Part shown: positions 57,989 to 64,000 of the stretch, piece by piece
Numbering within the stretch: position 1 is the stretch's first letter
Layout of the letters: each line of letters opens with the position of its first letter
Assembly (NCBI RefSeq): GCF_001514285.1
Contig: NZ_KQ949027.1
Span: 372,001 to 436,000, forward strand
Length of the DNA: 64,000 nt
Origin: Streptomyces sp. DSM 15324
Lineage (GTDB): Bacteria > Actinomycetota > Actinomycetes > Streptomycetales > Streptomycetaceae
Reading direction: 5' to 3'
The notes under the pieces: generated by a model
Database searches by the model: none
What the model saw: the letters and a program-made list of their open reading frames with translations, nothing else
Told to the model about the DNA's origin: nothing
Translations under genes and position numbers: made by a program

Positions 57989-58449
57989 GAACTCAGACCC
58001 CCCAGCCGGAGCGATGCCCAAACATGTGGGCGAAATGTGCGACGTTCGCGCTCTACACGGCGAAATCTAGAGCCGAGTTGATCCCTCTCGACACACGGGC
58101 AACACAGAATTCACTTGCCTCACCCATGAAGCCTCCACAAATGGGGCACACCTTGAGCGAACAGCCCGCCATCACATGGCACGCGCCGAACCGCCGACCA
58201 AATAACTGATGCACCGTCACATGTACTGCGCCGTAAGGCACTTGAGTCTATTCCGGTGGCACATCACCCCCTACCGCCACCCCTCGCGGCCAGACCTCCG
58301 GCGACCTGCACAGAAGGACATTTCATGTGATGCACATCACAAATCTTGGTGACCCGGGCTGGTGAGCGCCTGACACACACAGCTCACCAAAACGCCATTT
58401 GCGCGACGGAGTTGTGCACGAAAGCGCGCGGCAGCGAGGACTTCGGTCA
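57989..58449. other. A/T-richer promoter region with a CRP-like site
   Basis: 461 bases upstream of the polysaccharide operon. No gene is convincing. The composition at 58030-58400 is clearly less GC-rich than most of the window. It carries the CRP-like palindrome (next entry) and ends in the decayed aldo/keto reductase fragment. Long upstream regions of this kind often hold several regulator sites. Confidence 0.5.
58326..58341. promoter_or_regulatory. CRP/FNR-type palindrome
   Basis: TGTGATGCACATCACA equals the classical CRP consensus TGTGA-N6-TCACA at every defined position. Streptomyces has a Crp protein with a related target. The site is 338 bases upstream of the synthase start. Confidence 0.55.
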
Positions 58450-58763
58450 CGAGAGGGCGGGCGCCGGGCGTCCGGGCGGGCCACCGACACCCTGGCCGAC
58501 CCGACCGCACGCGCGCGGATCCAGCCCTGCGAGGACCTGCTGGAGAAGCACGGCGTGCCGCCCGATGAGGCCGCGCCGGCCCGGCTCCTCGCCCGGCCGG
58601 GCGGGACGGGTCCGAGCGTCGGCCCGCGCACCGCCGAACAGCTCGACTCCGCGAGCCGCGCGGTCGGGCTGGAGCCGAGCGAGGGTCTGCTGGAGGGCCT
58701 GGACGAGATCTTCTCAGGGCCGGGGCGGGCCCGGGGCCGTCCCCGGAGGCCTTCGCCTGGTAG
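58450..58763 (+). pseudogene. C-terminal fragment of an aldo/keto reductase
   Basis: A remnant of about 100 codons aligned to the end of the intact reductase at 50922-51911: EGGRRASGRATDTLADPTAR, LARPGGTGPSVGPRTAEQLD and EGLLEGLDEIFSGPG, against EGGRRGSGRAADVLADPAAR, LTRPGVTGPIVGPRTAEQLD and EELLTALDEIFPGPG. After a frameshift the family ending PSPEAFAW is followed by TAG at 58761-58763. The catalytic N-terminal three quarters are missing and some conserved residues are altered, so it is non-functional. It is on the opposite strand from the intact gene, so the two form a widely spaced inverted repeat around the polysaccharide cluster. Confidence 0.85.
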
Positions 58764-58844
58764 GTCTGGGGGCGCAAGGGCAGGGGGAACCGCGCGTCCG
58801 GCCACCGCGGGCCCGCACCTGCGGGCGACGCGCAGCCCCCGCCT

Positions 58845-58934
58845 CTACCTACCGAGCGCCGCGGCCAGGGCGACGACGACGAACATCAACACAAGCGCAC
58901 CGGCCATGATCCGGTTCCGGGTCTTCGGGTCCAC
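58845..58934 (-). CDS. 29-residue single-pass membrane peptide
   Basis: The frame starting with GTG at 58934 encodes MDPKTRNRIMAGALVLMFVV, then VALAAALGR and TAG. It has a short basic N-terminus and one hydrophobic helix. I recall near-identical tiny proteins in other Streptomyces genomes, which supports a real gene despite its size. It lies 9 bases downstream of thpR on the same strand and may be cotranscribed. Function unknown. Confidence 0.65.
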   Translation of the reverse strand: MDPKTRNRIMAGALVLMFVVVALAAALGR

Positions 58935-58943
58935 GCATCGAGC

Positions 58944-59516
58944 CTAACCGGCCCCGCCGAGAGCCCAGCGCCCGACCGGCTCGTATCGCGGCTGCTCCCC
59001 CGGCACGCCGGACCGCGGCAGCCGGCTGCGGACCAGGACCAGGTCCCGCACGGTCCAGGTCCGCCCCCGGAAGCCGTGCAGCGTCTCGACGTACGGCTCC
59101 ACGTCCACCGCGTCGCGGCTGCGGGCCAGCGTGAGGTGGGCCTTGTAGCGGCGGTGCTCCCCCATGTCCAGGCCCGCCTTGCGTGCCGCCGCCTCCGCCC
59201 GGTCGGCCAGCAGGCGCAGGGCCGGCAGGTCTCCCGCCGCCCCCGCCCACAGCGCCCGGCCGTGCCCGAACTGCCCCCCGCCCCGCACGGCCAGCTCGAA
59301 GGGCGCGCAGCGCCCGGCCGTCCGCTCCAGCCGTGCCGACAGCCGCGGTACGACGTCGTCGTCGACCTCGCCGTAGAACGCGAGCGTGAAGTGCCAGCCG
59401 TCCGGGCCGGTCCACCGCAGGCCCTCCGCGCCGGGCAGCCTGCGCAACACGCTCACCTCGGTGGCGAGTTCATGGACGACGTCAGCCGGGGGCAGCACGG
59501 CGGCGAAGAGTCTCAT
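58944..59516 (-). CDS. thpR: RNA 2',3'-cyclic phosphodiesterase (2H family)
   Basis: 190-aa 2H phosphoesterase of the LigT/ThpR type, which opens 2',3'-cyclic phosphates on RNA. Both catalytic H-x-T/S-x motifs are present: GWHFTLAFYGEV near residue 40 and YKAHLTLARSRD near 125. Starts MRLFAAVLPPADVVHELATE, typical for the family. ATG 59516. It is divergent from the Uma2-family gene, with 96 bases between starts. Confidence 0.9.
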   Translation of the reverse strand: MRLFAAVLPPADVVHELATEVSVLRRLPGAEGLRWTGPDGWHFTLAFYGEVDDDVVPRLSARLERTAGRCAPFELAVRGGGQFGHGRALWAGAAGDLPALRLLADRAEAAARKAGLDMGEHRRYKAHLTLARSRDAVDVEPYVETLHGFRGRTWTVRDLVLVRSRLPRSGVPGEQPRYEPVGRWALGGAG

Positions 59517-59612
59517 GGGACCAGTCTGTCGGGCGGTGTCCCGGACACCGTGCGTATCGTTGTACTGCGCGGCGGCACTGGTCCATCGGGGTCGCCGGGG
59601 AGGAGCGCCACC

Positions 59613-60200
59613 ATGACCGTCCTGGACGACAGGATCGAGATGGCCGAGAGCGGTGAAGAACTCACACTCGACACGATGTTCGAGTGGCTGGAGAAGATGC
59701 CCATCCCCGAGGGATACAAGACGGAGATCGTCGGGGGGAGCATCTGTATGGCGCCGCAACGGGACACCCACCGGGAGATCATCGCCGCCCTCTACGATCA
59801 GCTGCGCGCCCGGTACCCCCGCCGACGGCTGAAGTCCGACGTCCGCATCGACTACCCCGGACACCTCAACGGATTCGCGACCGACGTCACACTGCTGGCC
59901 GAGCACGCGCAACGGGATGCCAGGGGCCGCTGGCGCTGTCAGGACGTCGAACTCGTCGCCGAGGTGATCTCCAAGGACACCGCACACAACGACTACGGGC
60001 CGAAGAAGAGCGCCTACGCCGCCGCCGAGGTGCCGGTGTACCTGATCGTCGACCCCTACAAGGGCAAGTGGTACCTGTACACCCTGCCGAAGGACGGCGA
60101 GTACCACGGTGAGGTGAGCCTCGGCTTCGGCGACGAGATCGACCTGACCGGGTCCGTCGTCGGGCTCGTCCTCAAGACCGACGAGTTCCCTCGCGACTGA
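59613..60200 (+). CDS. Uma2-family putative restriction-endonuclease-like protein (DUF820)
   Basis: 195-aa protein of the Uma2/DUF820 family with the PD-(D/E)xK nuclease fold. EGYKTEIVGGSICMAPQRDT near residue 32, the core FATDVTLLAEHA near 85 and VELVAEVISKDTAHNDYGPK near 110 (the E-x-S motif followed by Lys), AEVPVYLIVDPYKGKWYLYT near 140. These abundant single proteins have no proven role in Streptomyces. ATG 59613 follows GAGGAG. Convergent with the MFS exporter gene. Confidence 0.88.
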   Translation: MTVLDDRIEMAESGEELTLDTMFEWLEKMPIPEGYKTEIVGGSICMAPQRDTHREIIAALYDQLRARYPRRRLKSDVRIDYPGHLNGFATDVTLLAEHAQRDARGRWRCQDVELVAEVISKDTAHNDYGPKKSAYAAAEVPVYLIVDPYKGKWYLYTLPKDGEYHGEVSLGFGDEIDLTGSVVGLVLKTDEFPRD

Positions 60201-60214
60201 CCCAGCCGGTCCCG

Positions 60215-61582
60215 TCACCCCACGGTGGCCGGCTCCCCGCTCTTCCTCGGGACGAACCGCACCCGGGGGTGGCCGTGGTGCCAGCCGACCGTCAGGCGCA
60301 GGTTGCCGACGCGGGCCAGGACCAGGCCGACGGTGACCGCGGCCGCCGCGGCGATCGCGCCGCCCACCGCGAGGCCGGCGCGGACGCCGTACGCGTCGGT
60401 GATCCAGCCCGCTATGGGGGCGCCGACGGGCGAGCCGCCGAGGAACACCATCATGTAGAGGGCCATGACCCGGCCGCGCATGGCGGGGTCGGTGCCCATC
60501 TGGATACTGGTGTTGGCGGTGACGTTGATCGTCATGCCGAACATCCCGATCGGCGCCATGAGCAGGGCGAACAGCCAGAGCGAGGGGGCCGTCGCGGCGA
60601 GGATCTCCATCGCGCCGAAGAGCACCGCCGCCCCGATCATGACCCGCATCCGGGCCGTGCCGCGCCGGGCGGCGAGCAGGGCGCCGGCGAGCGAGCCGAC
60701 CGCCATCAGGGTGTTGAAGAGGCTGTAGGAGCCGGCTCCGGCGTGGAAGACGTCGTCGGCGAAGGCCGAGAGGTACACGGGGAAGTTGAAGCCGAAGGTG
60801 CCGACGAACCCGACCAGGACGATCGTCCAGATCAGGTCGGGGCGGCCCGCCACGTAGTGGAGGCCCTCCCTGAGCTGGCCCTTGCCGCGGGGGGCGCGCT
60901 CGACGGCGTACAGCTCGCGGGCGCGCATCAGCAGCAGGCCCGCGATGGGCGCGACGAACGACAGGCCGTTGAAGAGGAAGGCCCAGCCGGTGCCGACGCC
61001 GGTGATCATCAGGCCGGCGACGGCGGGGCCGACCAGCCGGGCCGACTGGAAGTTCGCCGAGTTCAGGCTGACCGCGTTCTGGAGCTGGCCGGGGCCGACC
61101 ATCTCGGAGACGAAGGACTGGCGGGCCGGGTTGTCGACGACGGTGGCGAGGCCGACGGCGAAGGCGGCGAGGTAGACGTGCCAGACCTGGACGTGGCCGG
61201 AGAGGGTGAGCGCGGCGAGTGCGATGCCGGTGACGGCCATCGCGGACTGGGTGACCAGCAGCGTGCGGCGCCTCGGCAGGCGGTCGACGAGGACCCCGCC
61301 GTAGAGGCCGAGGAACAGCATCGGCAGGAACTGCAGGGCCGTGGTGACGCCGACGGCGGTGGCGGAGCCGGTGAGGCTCAGGACCAGCCAGTCCTGTGCG
61401 ATCCGCTGCATCCAGGTGCCGATGTTCGAGACGACCTGGCCGGCGAAGAACAGGCGGTAGTTCCTGACCCTCAGCGAGCTGAACATCGAGGATCCGGTCG
61501 CAGGGGCGGGGGTGTCGGGGGCGGGCTGGGGGTTGGGGGTGGTCGGTGCGGGGGCGGAGTCTGCTCCGGGTCCCGTACTCAA
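60215..61582 (-). CDS. MFS transporter (drug exporter type)
   Basis: 455-aa membrane protein with 12 helices, MFS_3 (enterobactin/tetracycline exporter) type. After a Pro-rich N-terminus come SLRVRNYRLFFAGQVVSNIG near 33, RIAQDWLVLSLTGSATAVGV near 60 and the loop motif GGVLVDRLPRRRTLLVTQSA near 95; VVDNPARQSFVSEMVGPGQL near 150 is characteristic of this group. TTG 61582 is chosen because GAGGAGG lies just upstream. It follows the MarR gene by 28 bases on the same strand, so substrate-inducible export is likely. Confidence 0.9.
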   Translation of the reverse strand: MSTGPGADSAPAPTTPNPQPAPDTPAPATGSSMFSSLRVRNYRLFFAGQVVSNIGTWMQRIAQDWLVLSLTGSATAVGVTTALQFLPMLFLGLYGGVLVDRLPRRRTLLVTQSAMAVTGIALAALTLSGHVQVWHVYLAAFAVGLATVVDNPARQSFVSEMVGPGQLQNAVSLNSANFQSARLVGPAVAGLMITGVGTGWAFLFNGLSFVAPIAGLLLMRARELYAVERAPRGKGQLREGLHYVAGRPDLIWTIVLVGFVGTFGFNFPVYLSAFADDVFHAGAGSYSLFNTLMAVGSLAGALLAARRGTARMRVMIGAAVLFGAMEILAATAPSLWLFALLMAPIGMFGMTINVTANTSIQMGTDPAMRGRVMALYMMVFLGGSPVGAPIAGWITDAYGVRAGLAVGGAIAAAAAVTVGLVLARVGNLRLTVGWHHGHPRVRFVPRKSGEPATVG

Positions 61583-61610
61583 CAGGGTTCGCCTCCTCAA
61601 CTACTGCGCG

Positions 61611-62048
61611 TTACAGGTGTGCGAGCTTCTCCAGCACGGGGGCGGCGGCGCGCAGTTTCGCCCACTCGTCCTCGTCGAGACCGTCGACCAGGGTGGCCAG
61701 GAAGGCGTTCCGCTTGCGGCGGCTCTCCTCGAGCATGGTCTCGGCCTGCTCGGTCCGGGTGACGACCTTCTGGCGCCGGTCCTCGGGGTGCGGCTCCAGC
61801 CGGACCAGGCCCTTGGCCTCCAGCAGCGCCACGATGCGGGTCATCGAGGGCGGCTGGACGTGTTCCTTGCGGGCGAGTTCGCCCGGGGTGGCGCTGCCGC
61901 AGAGCGAGAGGGTGCCGAGCACCGACATCTCGGTGGGGCTCAGCGACTCGTCGACCCGCTGGTGTTTGAGCCGGCGGGAGAGCCGCATCACTGCGGACCG
62001 GAGCGAGTTCACGGCGGCCACGTCGTCGCCATGGGTGAGGTCAGGCAT
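61611..62048 (-). CDS. MarR-family transcriptional regulator
   Basis: 145-aa winged-helix repressor. The DNA-binding domain covers residues ~45-110: LSPTEMSVLGTLSLCGSATP, GELARKEHVQPPSMTRIVAL and the wing EPHPEDRRQKVVTRTEQAE. It precedes the MFS exporter gene by 28 bases and probably controls it and itself. ATG 62048 is the domain-consistent start; an extension to 62135 crosses the TTTAGC/GCTAAA site. Confidence 0.9.
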   Translation of the reverse strand: MPDLTHGDDVAAVNSLRSAVMRLSRRLKHQRVDESLSPTEMSVLGTLSLCGSATPGELARKEHVQPPSMTRIVALLEAKGLVRLEPHPEDRRQKVVTRTEQAETMLEESRRKRNAFLATLVDGLDEDEWAKLRAAAPVLEKLAHL

Positions 62049-62051
62049 CTC

Positions 62052-62079
62052 TTTAGCGTAACTCATTACTCTGGCTAAA
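62052..62079. promoter_or_regulatory. possible MarR operator
   Basis: TTTAGC (62052-62057) and GCTAAA (62074-62079) are inverted 6-base arms separated by 16 bases, directly upstream of the MarR start and in an A/T-rich stretch. Good position for autoregulation. Confidence 0.45.
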
Positions 62080-62199
62080 CAAGCTGGGGCGCGCCAGGAT
62101 TCCCGTGACCCTGGCCACGGAAACCGCTTCGTCACTCGAACGAGTGAGACGCGCGGGGAAAGTCACTGACGAACGGCACGGTGCGGCGACCCTCGACTC

Positions 62200-62382
62200 A
62201 TGGGGACCACTGTGCTCAGCCTGCGGATAGACGAGGAGCTGCTCGAACGGCTCCGACAGCACGCCGCCAAACGCGGAATGAGCGTCCAGGACTATGTCGT
62301 CCAGACGCTCATTCGCGATGACTTCGACCAGCGCTTCCAGTCGGCCGTCGAGGAGACCGAGAAGTTCTACGGGCTCACCTGA
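62200..62382 (+). CDS. ribbon-helix-helix protein (Arc/CopG type)
   Basis: 60-aa protein: a short strand VLSLRIDEELLERL followed by two helices (RLRQHAAKRGMSVQDYVVQT), the Arc/MetJ ribbon-helix-helix pattern used by small repressors and antitoxins. The C-terminal tail DDFDQRFQSAVEETEKFYGL resembles an antitoxin tail, but no toxin gene follows; the next gene is the convergent purine permease. ATG 62200 starts the domain without extension. Confidence 0.8.
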   Translation: MGTTVLSLRIDEELLERLRQHAAKRGMSVQDYVVQTLIRDDFDQRFQSAVEETEKFYGLT

Positions 62383-62392
62383 GCCGCCCCGG

Positions 62393-63844
62393 TCAGGTCA
62401 GCCCGAGGGCCGGCATCAGGTAGTAGAACGTGAAGACCGCCGAGACCACGTACATCGGGACCGGGATCTCGCGGGGCCGGCCGGCCACCAGGCGCAGCAG
62501 CACGAAGGTGATGAAGCCCATGCCGATGCCGTTGGTGATGGAGTAGGTGAACGGCATCATCACCATCGTGACGAAGGCCGGGATGGCGATCGTGTAGTCG
62601 GCCCAGTCGATCTCCTTGACCGAGTTCGCCAGGATCATGAAGCCCACCGCGAGCAGCGCGGGTGTGGCGGCCTGGGACGGGACCATGGTGGCGACCGGCG
62701 TGAGGAACAGCGCGGCGGTGAAGAGGCCGCCCGTGACGAGGTTCGCGAAACCGGTGCGGGCGCCCTCACCGACCCCGGCCGTGGACTCCACGAACGCGGT
62801 GGTGGCCGAGGAGGAGCTGGCGCCGCCGGCGGCCACGGCGAGACCGTCGACGAAGAGGACCTTGTTGACGCCGGGCATCTCGCCCTTGGCGTCGGTCAGC
62901 TTCGCCTCGTCGGAGACGCCCATGATCGTGCCCATCGCGTCGAAGAAGCACGACAGCAGGACCGTGAAGACGAACAGCACGCCGGTCAGCACGCCGACCT
63001 CGCCGAAGCCGCCGAACAGGCTGACGTCGCCGATCAGCCCGAAGTCGGGGGTGGCGACCGGGTTGCCGGGCCACTCGGGGATGGTCAGGCCCCAGGACGG
63101 GACGTCCGCGACCGCGTTGATGACCAGCGCGAGGACGGTCATGGCGACGATCGAGATCAGGATCGCGCCCGGGACCTTGCGGACGATCAGGGCGAGGGTG
63201 AGCAGCGCGCCCAGGATGAAGACGAGGACCGGCCAGCCGACCAGATGGCCGTCGGTGCCGAGCTGGAGCGGGACGGTGGTGTGGGCGGCGTCCGGGATGC
63301 GCGTGACGAAACCGGAGTCCACCAGGCCGATCAGCATGATGAACAGGCCGATACCGATCGAGATGGCCTTGCGCAGCCCGAAGGGGACCGCGTTCATGAC
63401 GCGCTCGCGCAGACCGGTGGCGACCAGCAGCATGACGACGAGACCGGCCAGCACGACCATGCCCATGGCGTCCGGCCAGGACATCCGGGGGGCGAGCTGG
63501 AGCGCGACCACCGAGTTCACACCGAGCCCCGCCGCCAGCGCGATCGGCACATTGCCGATGACGCCCATGAGGAGCGTGGTGAAGGCCGCGGTCACACAGG
63601 TGGCGGTGACGAGCTGGCCGTTGTCGAGCTGATGACCGTACATGTCCTTCGCGCTGCCGAGGATGATCGGGTTCAGCACGATGATGTACGCCATCGCGAA
63701 AAAGGTGGCGAAACCGCCCCGGATCTCGCGGGGCAGGGAGCTGCCGCGCTCGGAGATCTTGAAGTAGCGGTCGAGTGCGCCGTAGGCGGGCCCGGCTCCC
63801 GGCTGTTCAGGGGCGGGGACCTTGGCGGGGGCCGAGGTGGACAT
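62393..63844 (-). CDS. NCS2-family purine (guanine/hypoxanthine) permease
   Basis: 483-aa membrane transporter of the AzgA-like NCS2 family. GALDRYFKISERGSSLPREI near residue 22, GGFATFFAMAYIIVLNPIIL near 43, LAAGLGVNSVVALQLAPRMS near 103 (the AxGxNAxxA-like segment), FGLRKAISIGIGLFIMLIGL near 155, and SSSSATTAFVESTAGVGEGA near 345. About 13-14 helices. Proton-coupled purine uptake is expected. ATG 63844; upstream space has no recognised riboswitch. Confidence 0.93.
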   Translation of the reverse strand: MSTSAPAKVPAPEQPGAGPAYGALDRYFKISERGSSLPREIRGGFATFFAMAYIIVLNPIILGSAKDMYGHQLDNGQLVTATCVTAAFTTLLMGVIGNVPIALAAGLGVNSVVALQLAPRMSWPDAMGMVVLAGLVVMLLVATGLRERVMNAVPFGLRKAISIGIGLFIMLIGLVDSGFVTRIPDAAHTTVPLQLGTDGHLVGWPVLVFILGALLTLALIVRKVPGAILISIVAMTVLALVINAVADVPSWGLTIPEWPGNPVATPDFGLIGDVSLFGGFGEVGVLTGVLFVFTVLLSCFFDAMGTIMGVSDEAKLTDAKGEMPGVNKVLFVDGLAVAAGGASSSSATTAFVESTAGVGEGARTGFANLVTGGLFTAALFLTPVATMVPSQAATPALLAVGFMILANSVKEIDWADYTIAIPAFVTMVMMPFTYSITNGIGMGFITFVLLRLVAGRPREIPVPMYVVSAVFTFYYLMPALGLT

Positions 63845-63961
63845 GTATTTAGTGTTTCCTACGAAGAGAAGTGGCCAGACTCAAACCGTTTCAGTATGAA
63901 CATATGGCGATGCGATCAGCCATCTTCGCGCGTAGATGTGACCACCTCGTAAGCTGTCCCC

Positions 63962-64000
63962 ATGGCGAAGTGGACACCGAAGCATGAGGCGCCGGAGCCC
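63962..64000 (+). CDS. start of a gene, cut by the window end
   Basis: ATG 63962 opens MAKWTPKHEAPEP up to the last base. The beginning resembles Streptomyces DUF2530 proteins, but 13 residues are too few to be sure. The sequence upstream (63845-63961) is shared with the divergent purine permease gene. Confidence 0.5.
   Translation, partial: MAKWTPKHEAPEP

Noticed and set aside
62200..62382. Toxin-antitoxin pair
   Set aside because: The ribbon-helix-helix protein could be an antitoxin, but no toxin gene is adjacent; the next gene is a convergent permease.
63845..63961. Purine riboswitch before the NCS2 permease
   Set aside because: The conserved loop sequences of purine riboswitches were not found and the space is short.
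1..64000. rRNA, tRNA, complete prophage or insertion sequence
   Set aside because: No rRNA or tRNA signatures, transposase or phage structural genes were seen; the only mobile-element trace is the nuclease relic.

Overview
This is a high-GC actinobacterial chromosome segment, almost certainly from a Streptomyces. Third codon positions are strongly G/C, GTG starts and ATGA/GTGA gene overlaps are common, and marker genes include a DmdR1-type iron regulator with an open antisense frame, an NsdA-like TPR regulator, a CebR-box-controlled cellulase and many RsbW/STAS/ECF regulators. From memory, gene content and order resemble the S. coelicolor SCO43xx-SCO44xx interval in reverse. No rRNA, tRNA, CRISPR array or complete insertion sequence was found.

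Layout. 0-11.9 kb: an RsbW-like ATPase; a divergent acyl-CoA cluster (two acyl-CoA dehydrogenases and an amidohydrolase against an acyl-CoA ligase, with two matching operators between them); a four-EF-hand protein; a STAS antagonist; an ECF sigma factor whose partner gene looks collapsed by an internal deletion; purU; and a solute-binding lipoprotein. 11.9-23.8 kb: a repeat-rich membrane protein, the TPR regulator, a Prim-Pol-like protein, an ABC exporter pair, an alpha/beta hydrolase with Ala at the nucleophile position, dmdR1, a SIS-domain enzyme (probably NagS) behind a DasR-like dre site, a PAS/GAF protein and a GNAT. 23.8-27.7 kb: a decayed C-terminal piece of an IscB/IsrB-like RRXRR nuclease, a structured candidate RNA with a near-perfect complement to the 16S 3' end, a Cys-containing leader peptide, a 2OG-Fe(II)-type oxygenase, citrate synthase and pdxH.

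27.7-37.9 kb: one long minus-strand operon read 37.9 to 27.7 kb: mycothiol-type protein, AtuA-like protein, two acyl-CoA carboxylase subunits, acyl-CoA dehydrogenase, cinnamate/coumarate:CoA ligase, enoyl-CoA hydratase and TetR. Six of the seven gene junctions overlap or nearly touch. The set resembles Pseudomonas acyclic-terpene (atu) catabolism with a phenylpropanoid-type ligase. Upstream is a perfect 14-bp palindrome and then a 531-bp array of 22-bp tandem repeats with higher-order structure.

38.5-51.9 kb: an EamA transporter, a fused FAD/Fe-S oxidoreductase, serC, gcvH, a secreted tripeptidyl aminopeptidase, a GH5-CBM2 cellulase, secreted proteins, an SGNH hydrolase and an aldo/keto reductase. 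52.0-58.0 kb: a compact exopolysaccharide-type cluster (processive GT2 synthase, two membrane-tethered beta-helix proteins, UDP-sugar dehydrogenase), flanked on one side by the intact aldo/keto reductase and on the other by an inverted, frameshifted fragment of a relative. 58.8-64 kb: a 29-residue membrane peptide, thpR, a Uma2-family protein, MarR plus MFS exporter, a ribbon-helix-helix protein, an NCS2 purine permease and the first codons of another gene.

Most promising for new biology: the 8-gene carboxylase operon with its palindrome and 22-bp array, the beta-helix/GT2 polysaccharide cluster, the IscB relic beside the structured RNA, and the collapsed anti-sigma partner.
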